Shown here one piece after another: positions 10,021 through 22,104 of a DNA stretch of 64,000 nt. This DNA is from Porphyra umbilicalis. Its lineage: Eukaryota > Rhodophyta > Bangiophyceae > Bangiales > Bangiaceae. Location: the NCBI GenBank assembly GCA_002049455.2, contig KV918959.1:62001-126000 (forward strand). Direction: 5' to 3'. Every line of letters starts with the position of its first letter. Within the stretch, counting starts at the first letter, position 1. The notes under the pieces are model-generated. The model saw nothing but the letters and a program-made list of their open reading frames with translations. It made no database searches and was not told the origin of the DNA. The position numbers were made by a program, and so were the translations under genes.

Positions 10021-12320
10021 AAGTATATCCCGTTCCATTAGACACCTGATGTTTTGGAGCCTATCGTTGGCGTGCTTGCTCCGAACGGTTTCAAACTTTG
10101 TAGTAACCTTCGATGACCGGTTCCGCGTGAGCACACCAAAAATCACGTCGAGAAGCGCAGTCCATCGGCCGCTGTGGTGTGTACCGGGGGGGTCCCCATA
10201 GTCACAACGTGGAATTTTGTGCACCCCCTCAGAGGCATCAATTTGACTACCGAGGCCTCCAGAGAGATTTTCCAGGCGCCTGCAAGAAAAATAACTCGGC
10301 CCTATCCAGCTCTGTACTGTCTGAAACATAACGATCGCGGCGCGTGCGCACGAAAGCAAAGGCATCATCATGAAGCGCATGAGCTGGCGGTTCTGATCAT
10401 GTGCTTTCTGTAGCCTGAGGAGTTGTATCAGCTGCATCCGATCGCCTGTGGTGCGACGCCGCCGTCCCTCTCCCCGAAAAGAAAGGTCTCCTCTTCATAT
10501 CCGACAAGTCATGATAGGCTCGACCGATATCCTGCGCGCCCACAGGATGAGTCTCACAGGAAAGAAGCAAGACTGGCGATGCCGCCCCCCTCCCAGAGCC
10601 TCGCGAAGATACCTCGTAGCCACAGGGCTGCTTGCCATACCCCCACTGCAGCATCCTCTACACAGCTCGCAGTCTCCCGGCTGCCAGCAGCTTCTTCTTC
10701 TTCAGTCTGCGTTAAACATTCCCCCGCCATCTTTGACCACTGCTGCGCACGCCGCCCGGCTGGCTGCCCAGGAACGGAAAGATGGCGTGAAGTCGGTCGC
10801 GGCGGCTGCCGATTAAAATTTTAGGGCAGCGCTGGGCCCTGACAGAGGCGATTACAGTGATCACGATGGCACGCGTTCGGAGGGATTTCAAGGGATAATG
10901 CATCGGAAAAAAAGAAGAAAGTCATCAGAGCGGGGTGTGCATCATTGTGTCACTATCATGCGAGAAACAAATAGAAGAGGTGCTGCTTGTTTGTTCCATG
11001 TGCCGCTTGAGGTATGGGCGCGTCACAATCATAGCTTTTCGTATTTTTGAAAATCCAAAAGACACATCATTCGACGCACCCCCGGTACACCTCCGGCCGC
11101 ATCGATCTGGTCACACCGATACCGTCCGTTCCGGACCATCTCAGATTTGGTCGAGTCCAATTCGAGCTCGATCCTAACTTGAGAGGCTACTTTACTCAGA
11201 TTCATCAGAGACAAGAGATCAACAAGCGATGCTCGCGCGACCACATCCAAGGATCTTCGATGCCGGAAGCGCCGCGCATCATAAATTTAAGCGCTGGCGT
11301 CAAGCAAGCCGTCTTGAAATGCTAAAATCTGTGACTCCCTCAAAACATTTCTCTGTCAAAGCATGCCCACGCCGACAAAGTCACATTCACTCCGCGTCCT
11401 CCTCATCCTCGTCCCCCTCATTCTCCCCATCCTCGTCACTGGAGCTACAACCGTTCACACCGTCCGCCCCAGCGTCCTCCAGCTCAATGTCCATCTCATC
11501 GGCACGGTCCTCCACAACATCCCATGTGATGCGGCGCACCGCACGCACGCGCGTGCGCGGCTTCCGCGCAACCGCACACGTGGTCGGCATTGCGACTCAC
11601 TGCGCAAGGCAACACCCAGAGCACTCAGGCGCGTGCAGATGGGGGGTCGGGGGCGCAGGGGGGCGTGGAGGGGGAGGGCGTTGGGAGAAGGCGCGGGTCG
11701 GAGGGGCGCGCGCGGAACCAGAAGGGCACGACACAGTCGAGGGCGGCCGTGGCGCGAGGCGAAGCGCACGGGCTCAGTCGGCCTCAGCAGCCCGCAGTGC
11801 GCAAGGCTGGGGCAAAAACAGCGCGCGCGTGCGAAGCGCCTGATTGCCCAGGCTCGCCGGCCTCGGATCAAAATCGCGCACTCGGTGGATCAAGAAACCT
11901 TCAAAGTAGCCCCACAGTTGGGATGGATGATTTTCAATCATTGCAAGATTTTTGCACTTCTTTGCTGCGACCGTCTTGGCAGGCCTCTGCAGACCTTCAT
12001 GCCAGCTGGAATACCACGACCACAGGCCAGTATGACTCGGCAGGATATGGGGACATCGGCTGGAGGCCAAATTCCTTGTTGGTGTCTTTTCTTGTCGGGT
12101 AGGGACGGCAAAAAGCCCCCAGAGGCAGTTTTGTGCTGTGTTCAGGCACGACGATGAGAGGCTTCTCGAATGCCTATGTGTCCCATTTTCTGGAACAAGA
12201 ATTTCGAGTGGGTCTCTATTGCGCAAGAGAAATCCGCTTGCAAAAAGCTGTTGATGCGGCCGAGCTACAGCCAGGCAGAAAAATTCTATTCACAGGGGTC
12301 TAATAGAATGGGATAGACTT
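10021..12320. mobile_element. Second TIR element, related ends (~2.3 kb)
   Basis: The left end (10021-10048) reads AAGTATATCCCGTTCCATTA; the right end on the minus strand (12320 inwards) reads AAGTCTATCCCATTCTATTA. Both continue GAC, with about 4 mismatches over 28 bp. The motif resembles the ends of the element at 7163-8550 (AAG..TC.ATCCCAT..TAGAC). The right flank is TA (12321-12322). The left flank is TC, so the target duplication is only half visible. The interior is AT-richer than the host genes and holds only short ORFs. It is probably a degenerate or non-autonomous relative. Confidence 0.5.
11387..11590 (-). CDS. Acidic-tailed ORF inside the second TIR element
   Basis: A 67-codon minus-strand frame, with ATG at 11590 just after a possible CGCAG acceptor. 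It reads RITWDVVEDRADEMDIELED and then a Ser/Asp/Glu-rich tail (GCSSSDEDGENEGDEDEEDA). It could be the terminal exon of a gene carried by the element. The composition is unlike the surrounding shadows. The acidic SSDE-type tract recalls the peptide in the 7.2-8.5 kb element. Function unknown. Confidence 0.3.
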   Translation of the reverse strand: MPTTCAVARKPRTRVRAVRRITWDVVEDRADEMDIELEDAGADGVNGCSSSDEDGENEGDEDEEDAE

Positions 12321-12819
12321 TAGGAGTCCTACTGTAGGCTAGAACAAGACGGGAGCAGGAGAGGAGGGGAGGGTTGGATGGCGTGTGACGCCGCGCCGCA
12401 GAGGGGTGGAACGCGTCACGGGAGAGCCGATGCGAGAAGGGTCGGGCAAGAGGAAGGAAGACCGGAAAGCTGGACCATCTTTCAATGCTATATCGCCCGG
12501 CGAATGTAATGCACTGCTCTATGCACAAAACGCCAAAAATCACTATCACACTGAAGCAGTACTTGTTACATTTTCACGGAGGCGCGCTCAACCTTTGAAA
12601 GTCATCGTACAGGTGAGGGCACGCACAGGCGGTTTTGGCCATAGTGACCAGTACAGCCGATGACTCGGCTGAACAGGGTTGGCAAGAGCGCCTTCCGCCG
12701 CGCTTCCTCCACACGCGCGCTCCGCCGGTCGCATTCACTCTGTCGTCGCCCGCCGCTCCCTGACCCGTTCACCCCCGCCCCACCCAACTCGCCAGTCCCC
12801 TGCCGCCCATATCAGCGCG

Positions 12820-13681
12820 CTACTGGAGCCCCTCTTCTCCGCCCGCCCCCGGCGGGCGCCCGAGCAAGTGCACGCCGACGCCGTCGAGGGTGGCCTCCCC
12901 GAGCGCCGCCCGCAAGCTCAACCGCGCGACTGACGGCGCCGCGTCGGGCGGCTCGAGGCCGGCAGCGACGGCGGCTGTGGCCGCGTCGACGGTGTCAAGC
13001 GCAGCGTCGACGGGGCTAAATGGGCCCGCCGTCGATGGCGGGGTGCCCCCACCATTGGATGTCGGCCGCCCCGAGGAGGGCGCCGAGGCGGCTGGCGACG
13101 GCGCCGCCCGGTAGCTCCCGCCACCGTTTGACGGACGGCGGCTGCGGCCACCGCTGCTGCGCCCCCCGCCGCCGTCGCCACCGCCGCCGCCGCCGCCACT
13201 GTGCCGGTCGGTCGGAAACTCCGCCGCCCCCTCAACGTCGTCGTCCGCCTCCTCATCCTCCTCCTCCTCCTCTTCCTCCTGCCCCCCGTCGGTGCCTCCT
13301 CCCGGGTCGGTGCCCCCCCCCCCCCCCCGTCGGGGCGTTTGACAAACCGCCCGTGCACGCGCGTCCGCTTCTCCGCAATCTCCTTGCGGCAACTGTACGT
13401 GACGCGGCGGGTGTAGCTACGGCGGGTGCGCTTGGAGCGGTACCGCTCGAGCCGCACCTGCCGCTCCGCCAGCGTGTATCGCCCGATGCGGTAAGCCGTG
13501 TCCATGGGCGGCGTCATCGCACGGGGGGGCGGCGCGGGGGGAGCTGCCGCGGGGTTGGGTAGAAAGAACAAGACGGGCGCGGGGGGGGCGCCACCATTGC
13601 CCAAGGCAGACGCCGCCGCCGCCGCCGCCGCCGCCGGGGGAGGGGGGTACAGCATTGAGGGGGGCGGCGCCGTGGCAGCGG

Positions 13682-13713
<32 letters not shown>

Positions 13714-14133
13714 GGGCCACGCTCCCACCCGCCCCGGGCACCGTAGCCGCCCCCGCCCCGGGCGGCGGCCGCCGCGTCGTTACCACCACCGGCGCCGACG
13801 CCATAGCCGCCCGGCATGGCGAGGGTCGGCCCACCGACGCCGGTGGCGGCGTGCTGGGGCGACGACGGCCGGCGGTAGGGATTGTACGCCGCCGCCGCTT
13901 GGGGTGGCGCCCCCGCCGCCCCGTAGGCGCCCCCATTCGAGGCCGCCACCGCACCCGCATGGGGCCGGTGGGGCGCCGCCAGTGGCATGGGCCCTTGCCG
14001 CCCCCGCCCGCCGCCGCCATAGGTCGCGTCGGCCGCGCCCGCTGAGCCGTCGTCGACGAGCCGGTGCAGGTCGGCGAGCGTCGTGGCAGCCGAGGCGGTG
14101 CCATAGGGAAGGCCGCCGCCAGTGCCCCCACCC

Positions 14134-14173
<40 letters not shown>

Positions 14174-14858
14174 TGCCGCTGCCGCCGCCGCCGCCGCCGC
14201 CGGGACGCGACGCCATCCCGCCACGCTCCCCCCCACCCGCGGCGGCGGTGGTGGTACCCGCTCCATCCATGGTGCCGTGCCCCGTACCCCCCACTCCCCC
14301 ATACGCGGCCGCCCCATAGGTGGGCACCGACGGTGGCATGGCTTGCGTGGTAGCCGGCGCAGCCGCCGGTTGTGGCGCCGGCGGGATGGGCCCATACAAG
14401 TAGGATGCGCCACCGCCGTATCCGTATGCGCCACTCGCTGAGTAACCGCCAGAGGTGCTACCCGCGAAACCATCGGCGGCAGACGGCCCGCTCGCGTAGG
14501 CAGGCGCCCCCCCACCAGACGCGCCGACGGCATCTCCGGCGGTGGCGCCGACGGTGGTAGCACCCCCGCCCGCCACGTCAACTGCTGACCCCAGGGCACC
14601 ATAGTCGTACGCCCCCGCCATGCCGGGCCTGCCCGACAGGAAGGGGGGTGCGGGTAGTTGCGGCGCATCGGCCTTATAGCCACCCCCGCCGGCCGGTGGC
14701 GGGTAGCCATACGCCGACGCGACGCTGGCCGCCCCCTGACCACCGTCGCCATAACCGACGGCCATCGCCGTTGTCCTGGACAGCGGCATCCGCTCCGCCG
14801 CCTCTGCCGAGCCGCCTGTGGTGTTGCCAGCAGCCGCCCACTGCGGCCGCCGCTTCAT
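12820..14858 (-). CDS. CCT-domain protein with long Gly/Ala/Tyr low-complexity N-terminus
   Basis: Starts at the ATG at 14858. About 440 residues of Gly/Ala/Pro/Tyr-rich sequence (poly-Gly encoded by a GGC array at 14110-14210, poly-Ala near 13680) lead to a CCT motif at about 13500-13345. It reads RYTLAERQVRLERYRSKRTR, then SYTRRVTYSCRKEIAEKR and TRVHGRFVKRP. This is the Lys/Arg-rich nuclear and DNA/partner-binding module of CONSTANS, TOC1 and relatives, so a transcriptional regulator is likely. Directly after it lies a run of 16 G (C on the plus strand, ~13313-13328), where the frame shifts. Past the run another frame gives TDPGGGTDGGQEEEEEEEDE and a Ser/Pro/Ala tail ending with a stop at 12820. 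The shift is most simply a homopolymer length error. No B-box or response-regulator domain was seen in the visible part. Confidence 0.75.
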
Positions 14859-17800
14859 TCCCCCCTGGTCCGCCCTTATTCAAACTACCGCTTCCAAGCA
14901 GACGCGGTGGCGAAGGAGGGCACAACGGTGCGTCCACGCCCGTCAGCAGCCCACCACCAGCACCCCGCACCGCCAGACGTGCCTTGCGTCGCAGCTTGTC
15001 AGGCACCTCGGATGCGCCGGTGTCCCGCCCGTGCCAGCGTCACCGCCGTCGACGCTGCCCTCGTTCAGTATTGGAATGCCAGTGAAGCGGGGTGCGTGCG
15101 GCCCCAGTTGACACACGCCCGACGCCGCTGGGCGAGGCGCGCGCGCGCGCCGCCGCCGGCCTGCACCACACCAGCTCCACCACCGGTGGCGGGGCGCGCT
15201 CCCTTCACCCGCCAGACACGAGAGCCGACCATGGACAACCGTCCGACCCGCGCTGGGGCCCGATGAAAGAAAAAGCCACCGGCCGCTGGGCGCCGCACGA
15301 TCCGCGAAGGGCACGACGGCATGAGGGGCTGTGCACTCCCACGGGTCGCGGTGAAGGCGGACACGCGCCGCTGAGGACACGGGCGGGCACCAAGAGCTGC
15401 ACGGGAGCGCCTGTTTGGCGCGCATGCTGGCGGATTCACGCTGGTGTGGTCACAGGGCGGCGTTTGTGCACTGTGCAAGGGTTTCGGTGGGCCCGACCAT
15501 GCTTCGTGCGTTCAGACGTGGCGCCAGAGTACGCGCGGCGCGTGCCATTCCCGCCGTGTGCCCGCCTGTGTTTATGGGTGTTGCTGAGTGGGCCAAGGGG
15601 CGGTCAGGAAAGCCCCGCCTTCGTGTGGGGTCCTGTGGTCAGATGGGAGCTCTAGTGCGGGTGGGGCTTGTCGCGTGGGCCTTGTCTTCTGCATCGCCTA
15701 CAACAAATATCTAAACGAACGCCCTGCCGAGACCCAGCCTGACGCCAGCCATCGTCCTGAAGTGACGCAAGCCGCGGACCAGAATTGCTGTCCCGACCGC
15801 CCCGGCGCGAGGGTCGTTGCTGAGCCCACATCTTTCCTTGCCTGTGGCTGAGAGTAAATAAAACCGGCATGCCGTCGCTGCCTGTCCGACACCCCTGCCG
15901 CCACCACCGACTCTTTTTGTGGCTGAGCGCACGCCTTGAGCAGCTGCGGTTAGATTTTTTTAGCGGCGGCGGCGGATAGCGGGCCCTGGGACCGCCTGGA
16001 AAGCAGGTGGTTGCTCTGGGCTGCCATTGAGGCCATTGGGTGGACCAATGACCGGCCCTGTCACTGGAGAGGACAGCCGGATGGCATCCGAAGGACCGGT
16101 GATCCGCCGGCGAAGTCAAATCCAGGCAGTGCGCTGGCCGCAAGGCCTGGATGAGTCACCACGCGGAACCAGCATCCTAAATTTCGAGTTGATAGCTGAC
16201 CTCTGACGCCAAATCCTAGACTTCCAGAGGTCCAGATTCGATACACATTCACCAAAGTAATTGAATGGTAAATATATCAGTTCAGTCCGTCGTGCGCATA
16301 CCGCTGTCTTCCGCGCGAAGGGAATTCTGATGTGACGCGCATACGGATGGCTGCGGCTACGGTTGACGAACGAAAGCCCTGCTGTTGTGTTTGTCGTGGA
16401 GGATGCAGCATTGGTGGTTGTGATGAGTTGCAGAAACGAAGCTGTAGCAGCATTGGCAAGGTCGCTGCCAACCAACCAGAACTGGACTGAACAGAGTCAC
16501 AGCGAGTCAGACGCGGACGTGGCCACAGGCCATTTTTCCACGTCCAGCGCGTGCCGACGTCTCTGCAAGAACGGCCCTGCTCATGGCATGCCATAGTCCA
16601 AACTGCTGCTGCCTGGCGCACGAGTCGGGTGAGCGATTGTCAGATTAGCGCCGAGGCTGGCCGCGACAGCCGGCGCTGTCGCCTGTTCAAAACGCCAGTA
16701 CTGATGCCGAGTAGCCAAGCTAGACCAATACCGCGACTGCCTGCCCCCGTCACGTCGTGCATGTCTCCGGGTGGCAACCCCACCACCTGACCACCCCCGC
16801 CGCCGTCACACAAAGCCCTGACCACTCAGATAGGCGTCCGTTCTATTGCCACTGCACCCAAAAATGCCTGCGCGTCCTTGCGCCCAGCCACCACCACGGA
16901 AAAAAAAAATCCAGCAAACAGGCACAAGGGGGGCGCGAAAGTAGCTCTGCATCCCTCTGTTGGTTCGCCCGAACAGACCATGGAGCGCCAGGAGAAGTCA
17001 AGGCGCCTCTCAACAAACAGACAGCAGCAAACGCCGTGCAACCCTCCACACCTTCCGCCCCCGCTCCAAAACGAGCCCCAAGCCACTAAATCAGGAAGCA
17101 GGAACATCTGAGTGCAGCGGCAGGCAAGCGATGCCCCGCCGCACCAAGGCGGGGCAGGAGAGGGTGAACTAAAGTCACGACGACAACGCGCCGGCACGTT
17201 GACGGCAATGTGGCAGAAACCCTGCACAAGGCAGATGACAACGGCCGTGACGGGAACAAGCGGCCGGCGGACCGACCGCCCGGCCGAGCGCGTGCACAGC
17301 GGAGTAGCACAGCGAGTAAACATCCTCGAACTCGTCCACAGAGTAGGGGACGCTTCCGAAGATAAAATTGTGGGAAAAGCTGTCGATCTGACGTTCTTCC
17401 CAGTTTTTTCGGAGCACGTGCGCATGTCCGTGGGATTCTTTTTTTTTTTTGTAATGGCCAGCTCCCAATGGAAGCCGTTGATTGGCCGTTCAGCTCGAGG
17501 CGATCCGCGGGAGCTGGGACGGAGGCGGATTTAAGGACACTGGGAGAGCGACGGCCGCGCCCTCCGCCGAGTGTTGCTCACAGCTGCAAAGTGAGCCCAG
17601 CTGGTGCTGCGGTGGAACAGGCATGCAGAGATTATTGTTCTGATCCGCCAACCACCCCGCTCGCAGTGACCCGGATCACACCAACAAGGGGGGGGGGGAG
17701 GGCGCACACAACGGGCACCAGGCGGCCGCATCCGCCCTCGGCAGCCGGCTGGACGCAGCCTCCTCGTGGTGCCCGGATCGGGACACGCGGGTGCGCCTGC

Positions 17801-19437
17801 TACACGGCGGTCGGGTGGCTGTGTGAAAGAGGGGCCGTCGGCTGTCAGTGTCCGACGTTGGGGCCGGAGAGGCCCACCCACGCCGCGTCCAAGTGGGGTG
17901 GGCCGGTCACGCTTGGGCCCTGAACGCGCCGTCTGCGGGAGACCAGCTCCTGAGCTCAACTACTGTCAGTGTCGCCATCACTCCACACCGACTCGTTGTT
18001 CATTGGGTGGCGCGGGCCTTAATCAATCCGCAATGCAATTAGAGCGGGTGATTCAATCCACAGCGCCACGAGCCAGAGTGCCAGGCACTGTCGCGCAAGG
18101 CCCCTCATCGGTATGCTTGCGGCCCTCAGCAGCCCCCCGCCTCGGAGGTGGGCACGGGGTGGTCAGGCAGCACCTATCTCGAGGTTGAATCCGACCACGA
18201 GGCACTCTGTGCGGTCGACGCGACAGCCTGTTCACAATGCACTGTGGGAGACCCCCCGCAGAATAAGCAAAAATACAACATGTATCCGCCTCCTGCGTCG
18301 GGTACGCAGCAAGGAGGGGTCCAATTGTCGCCTTCAGGAGGCCCTCTCTTTCGCTGTCGGCCACACACCCACGAATCTCACATTGAGCACCCAGCGGCCT
18401 GGTACGTGGTGTGCCTGAGCGGCTGGCGTGCTGTGCCCCGCACCGGCTCTGTCGCGTCTTGCGGTGCACTCCCCCACCCCCCACGCCAGGAGGCCGTTTG
18501 GGGGTTGTGAGGTCACGCTGGCGGCCACCTGCCGCGCTGTCCCGTCGGTTGTGCCCGTGGTGCCCGCAGCGGGGTGGCTGGCCAGGAGCACGCCTTTGGA
18601 CCGGTCTACGAGGCCACTGTTCCGCGGGTACCTCCTAATTTTTGTTTTCTCGGTCCGCCCTGTTTTGTTCACCGGCGGCGGCCGCGCCCTTATTCCAGCC
18701 TTCTTGACTGCTGCCAGACGGCGACTGGTGGCTCTCGGCTGGCACGCGGCAACAATCTGAGCGCGCGCGCATACAAACCCCTGGGCTCGCGCGCTTTTTG
18801 GGAGCACGCCCGCGACCATCGGCCTCGGCCCGCGCCGACGTCCGCGACTACGAGCGCCGCGACCCCCCCCCCACACCACCCGCCGTGCGCTCTGGGAGAA
18901 CACTGGCCCCGCTGGTCCACTCTCACTGGTCGACGATTCTCTCCTCGGGCTGGGTGCCAACGCTGGACCCCCCCTGCCGCTCTGCACCAGCGACGCTTCT
19001 CCGCCACATTTCTCTCTTAACGCCTTCGTGTCCCGCCGGCCAACCCACCCGCACTCGGCCAGATACACCCCCCTCCCGCTCACATTTTTTTGGGACGCTC
19101 CTTCGTCGTGCTCGCGGCCGGCCGCGCGCGACGCCGTCGTCGACGTCGTCGTCGTCGTCACCCCCGTTGCGTGCGTGCGGCCGCCGCGCGCGCGCTGCAG
19201 ATGCCGGCGTGCATGCGGGGCCTGACGGTCTGATTGCGCCGCTGGCACACGGCCCTTTGGGTTGGTAGCATTTTTTGGGTTGCTGGCGACGTCGGTGCGC
19301 GCCCTTGTTTCGCACGCTCACACCCTTATTCCATCCTCGCTCGAACGTGTTGCCAACGTAGCTGCGTAGCCGCCGTACCCGAGTAGCAGCAGAGCAGCCC
19401 GCTTGTTCTTCGTCGGCGGCTGGTCTCGTGCGTGCGC
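14859..19437. other. Long interval without a supported gene
   Basis: About 4.6 kb of mixed composition upstream of both the CCT gene (-) and the BET gene (+). The ORFs are short or open on several frames. One minus-strand stretch near 17300-17400 reads RQIDSFSHNFIFGSVPYSVD and could be an exon, but no partner exons were found. Divergent promoters and 5' UTR introns for the two flanking genes would be expected at its ends. No tRNA or rRNA was recognised. Confidence 0.3.
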
Positions 19438-22104
19438 ATGACGGCGAGCGACGCTCATGCCGGGCTGGTGATGGGTGTCCGCGGTCCTCTCGAGCCACCA
19501 GTATCTCCATGCTCGCTGACCAGTGATGGTCGTTCATCCCCACCGGCCGTAGACAAACAGCCGTTCTCCCCCGTGACGCTCGACGCTGTAGACGACCTGC
19601 CGCGGTCGTCGGTGCTCGGCGTGAGCAAGCGCAGTGGCGTCGACGCTGCTTCCCGCCTGGACGATGCCCATGACTTGATGCTTGTGAGCTGTGATGCGAT
19701 GCCTTCATCTGTGGATGCGGATGGCATGAACGATGGCGAGGATGAGCTTGACGGTGCCGTTGCTCGGCCTGACATGTCGGCCGGCAACTGCAGCACGTCG
19801 CTCGTCCTCGATGGCTGCTCTCGGTCGGCGCCCGGTTTGTCGGATGGTGCGTCGGACGCGCTGTCCGCTGCTCCTCCGGTGACGGGTTCTTGTGTAAACT
19901 TTGCTCAGGCCACTTCGGTCGAGACAGACGCCGGCAGCCGCGACGCTCTGCCTGCCGCGTGTAGTGAGGTGTGTCCTGCGCCGGATGTGCCTCGTGCTTC
20001 TGGTCCTGCGCCCCGGAGGAGTTCTCGTGCGCGTGTACCCTCTGCAATTGCTGCGTCGGCCGCCGTAGCTCCCGGCAAGCGCGAGCGGAGGCGCAAGCGC
20101 TGTGAGGCCTTCCCCGCGGAGAAGGATGTGGCGCCGGTGGGCAAGCGGTCCGTATGCCCGCCGCCGGCTGACAGTCTGCGACCGCGGTCCGCCGGTCCGG
20201 CACCGCTCGAACTGTCGAAGTCACGCGCCGGAGGGGGCTTCCCGAGGCGACCGACTCTCGACCTTTCTTCCCCACTGGCGTCGCGCTCGACAGTGCCGAT
20301 GTCGTCGGTGTCTGGTGCTGCCTCGGGTGGTGGCGCTCCCCCGTGCTCAGCCGACGAGAAGCGGCAGCAGCTTCTCGCTCGACTTCACGCCATCAACGCG
20401 GAGAAGGCGCGCCTCGCGCTTGCGGAACAGATGCCTCGCCGCAGCATGTCGACGTCGCAACTCAACGGCTTGCTATCTCCCGCGTGCCCCCCTGTTCCTC
20501 CCCACACCCCCGGCTCGGCCTTGTGGTCGCAAGCGCGCTCCCTTGCAAGTCCTGCGGCCAGCACGAGTACCTGCGGTGCCACAGCGCTCACCGCGCTAGA
20601 TCTTGGCTCTGGGCGCGATGACGGTGCCTCTGCGGCGACACCCACTCCGGGCCCTGATGGTCAGTCAACAAGCACGACGGACCGCGTGTCGCGACGTCCG
20701 TCGCGTCCTCGGACCCCGTCGGTTTGGCTGAAGCCCGCGCCTGGCGAGCCGGTGGCTGGGGCCCTCAACACACCGACGATGCCTTCTGGTTGGAGCCGGG
20801 ACCCACGGATCAAGTATTGCCGCCGGGTGGTCAACGAGCTGCTGCGTCATCCACAGGCGAAGCCCTTCTCCGCTCCAGTCAATGAGCTGTGGCCGCCGGA
20901 GTCGATCCCCAACTACTTCGTTATTGTAAAGCAGCCGATGGACTTGGGCACCGTCAAGCGTACGCTGGAGGCCGGTGGCTATTGCTCGTTTGACCCCACC
21001 GACGTCGCGGCAGGCCGCATGCTCGCGCTATCCCGCTTCGAAAGTGACATCCTCCAAGTCTTCACCAACGCTATGCTGTACAATCGCCCTGGCGACTCGC
21101 TTTATCAGTGTGCGTTTTCCCTGCGCGACGAGTTCCAGCGGCTCATCCGTGACATGCCCGAGGAGGCGCCTCCTGCTTCCAAGGGCGCTGCCCGTCGCGG
21201 CAACCGCAAAGCGAAGCCAGCCCCGGCGCCCAAGGCCAAGAAAGCGTCGATGCCGAAGCGCGGCAGCCCGCCGGCGGCAGCTGGTGCGGCGCCCAAGGCG
21301 ACAGCGCCCAAGCGTCTAACGAAGACCAAGCGCTCGGCGAAGTCGGGCGCTGAAGCCTCTGCTTCGCTAGAGGCAGCTGCCACTTTGTCGGGCGGGTCTG
21401 CTGACGTCGGCGGTGGTGGCGTGCGGACTGCGTCGGCTGCTGGTGCGCGGCCGTCAAAGTCCGCTACTCTGGTGCTGCCGCAAAGTGTCCGGGAGATCCG
21501 CAAGCAGTTGGCACAACTGCAGAACGAACGGGCGTACGTCGAATGCTATTCGCTGGGTGGCGTCAAGGGGTCGTCGGCTTTCATGAAGCGCGCGGCGATG
21601 CTGTACCACGTGGAGATGCGATTTGAGGAGAAGGAGCGCCTGGGCGAGAACATCTCGTCGCTGTCCGTGGACAAGCTCGGGAAGGTTGTACAGCTCGTGG
21701 CTCGCAAGTCGGCCGGCCGTGCCGAGGTCAACAACAACGACGAGTACGAGCTGGACATGGACGCGCTCGACAATCACACCCTCCGTGAAATGGAGGCGTA
21801 CGTCGAGTCGTGCTTGCCTGTCGCCAAGCGCCGTACAATCAAGGACGTGAGCTCCTTCTCATCGGTTGGTGACGTCGACTCGGCCATGATCCGGCTGCGG
21901 CAGCACATGACGAACATCCTGGAGCGTCGCGCAGCTGCTCGTGCCCACCGCCGGTGGATGGGGTCCTACTCGTCGGAGGACTCTGACAGCTCGGATGGTG
22001 ACAGCTCGGACAGCGGCAGCTCCAGCAGTGGCAGTCGCAGCAGTGGCAGTGACAGTAGCAGCTCGGGCGAGTCGGGCTCGGACTCTGAGAGTGACGGGGA
22101 ATAG
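19438..22104 (+). CDS. BET-type bromodomain protein (bromodomain + NET domain)
   Basis: A single open exon of 888 residues from the ATG at 19438. A long Ser/Pro/Ala-rich N-terminal region leads to one bromodomain (~458-570), seen as CRRVVNELLRHPQAKPFSAPV, YFVIVKQPMDLGTVKRTLEA and AMLYNRPGDSLYQCA. The Asn of the YN pair is the acetyl-lysine contact residue. A Lys/Ala-rich linker follows, then an extra-terminal NET domain (~726-795; GENISSLSVDKLGKVVQLVA and YELDMDALDNHTLREMEAYV). The C-terminus is a Ser/Asp/Glu tract typical of BET proteins and stops at TAG (22102). BET proteins bind acetylated histones and recruit transcription machinery in the nucleus. One bromodomain plus NET is the plant/algal GTE-like layout. 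No frame breaks were found. Confidence 0.9.
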   Translation: MTASDAHAGLVMGVRGPLEPPVSPCSLTSDGRSSPPAVDKQPFSPVTLDAVDDLPRSSVLGVSKRSGVDAASRLDDAHDLMLVSCDAMPSSVDADGMNDGEDELDGAVARPDMSAGNCSTSLVLDGCSRSAPGLSDGASDALSAAPPVTGSCVNFAQATSVETDAGSRDALPAACSEVCPAPDVPRASGPAPRRSSRARVPSAIAASAAVAPGKRERRRKRCEAFPAEKDVAPVGKRSVCPPPADSLRPRSAGPAPLELSKSRAGGGFPRRPTLDLSSPLASRSTVPMSSVSGAASGGGAPPCSADEKRQQLLARLHAINAEKARLALAEQMPRRSMSTSQLNGLLSPACPPVPPHTPGSALWSQARSLASPAASTSTCGATALTALDLGSGRDDGASAATPTPGPDGQSTSTTDRVSRRPSRPRTPSVWLKPAPGEPVAGALNTPTMPSGWSRDPRIKYCRRVVNELLRHPQAKPFSAPVNELWPPESIPNYFVIVKQPMDLGTVKRTLEAGGYCSFDPTDVAAGRMLALSRFESDILQVFTNAMLYNRPGDSLYQCAFSLRDEFQRLIRDMPEEAPPASKGAARRGNRKAKPAPAPKAKKASMPKRGSPPAAAGAAPKATAPKRLTKTKRSAKSGAEASASLEAAATLSGGSADVGGGGVRTASAAGARPSKSATLVLPQSVREIRKQLAQLQNERAYVECYSLGGVKGSSAFMKRAAMLYHVEMRFEEKERLGENISSLSVDKLGKVVQLVARKSAGRAEVNNNDEYELDMDALDNHTLREMEAYVESCLPVAKRRTIKDVSSFSSVGDVDSAMIRLRQHMTNILERRAAARAHRRWMGSYSSEDSDSSDGDSSDSGSSSSGSRSSGSDSSSSGESGSDSESDGE

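Noticed and set aside
10009-10437. Minus-strand 142-codon ORF in the second TIR element
   Set aside because: Composition is not clearly coding, it overlaps the element's left terminus, and no domain was recognised.
18923-20275. 450-codon minus-strand ORF overlapping the BET gene
   Set aside because: It is antisense to a well-supported coding exon, has Arg/His/Pro-rich composition and no domain.
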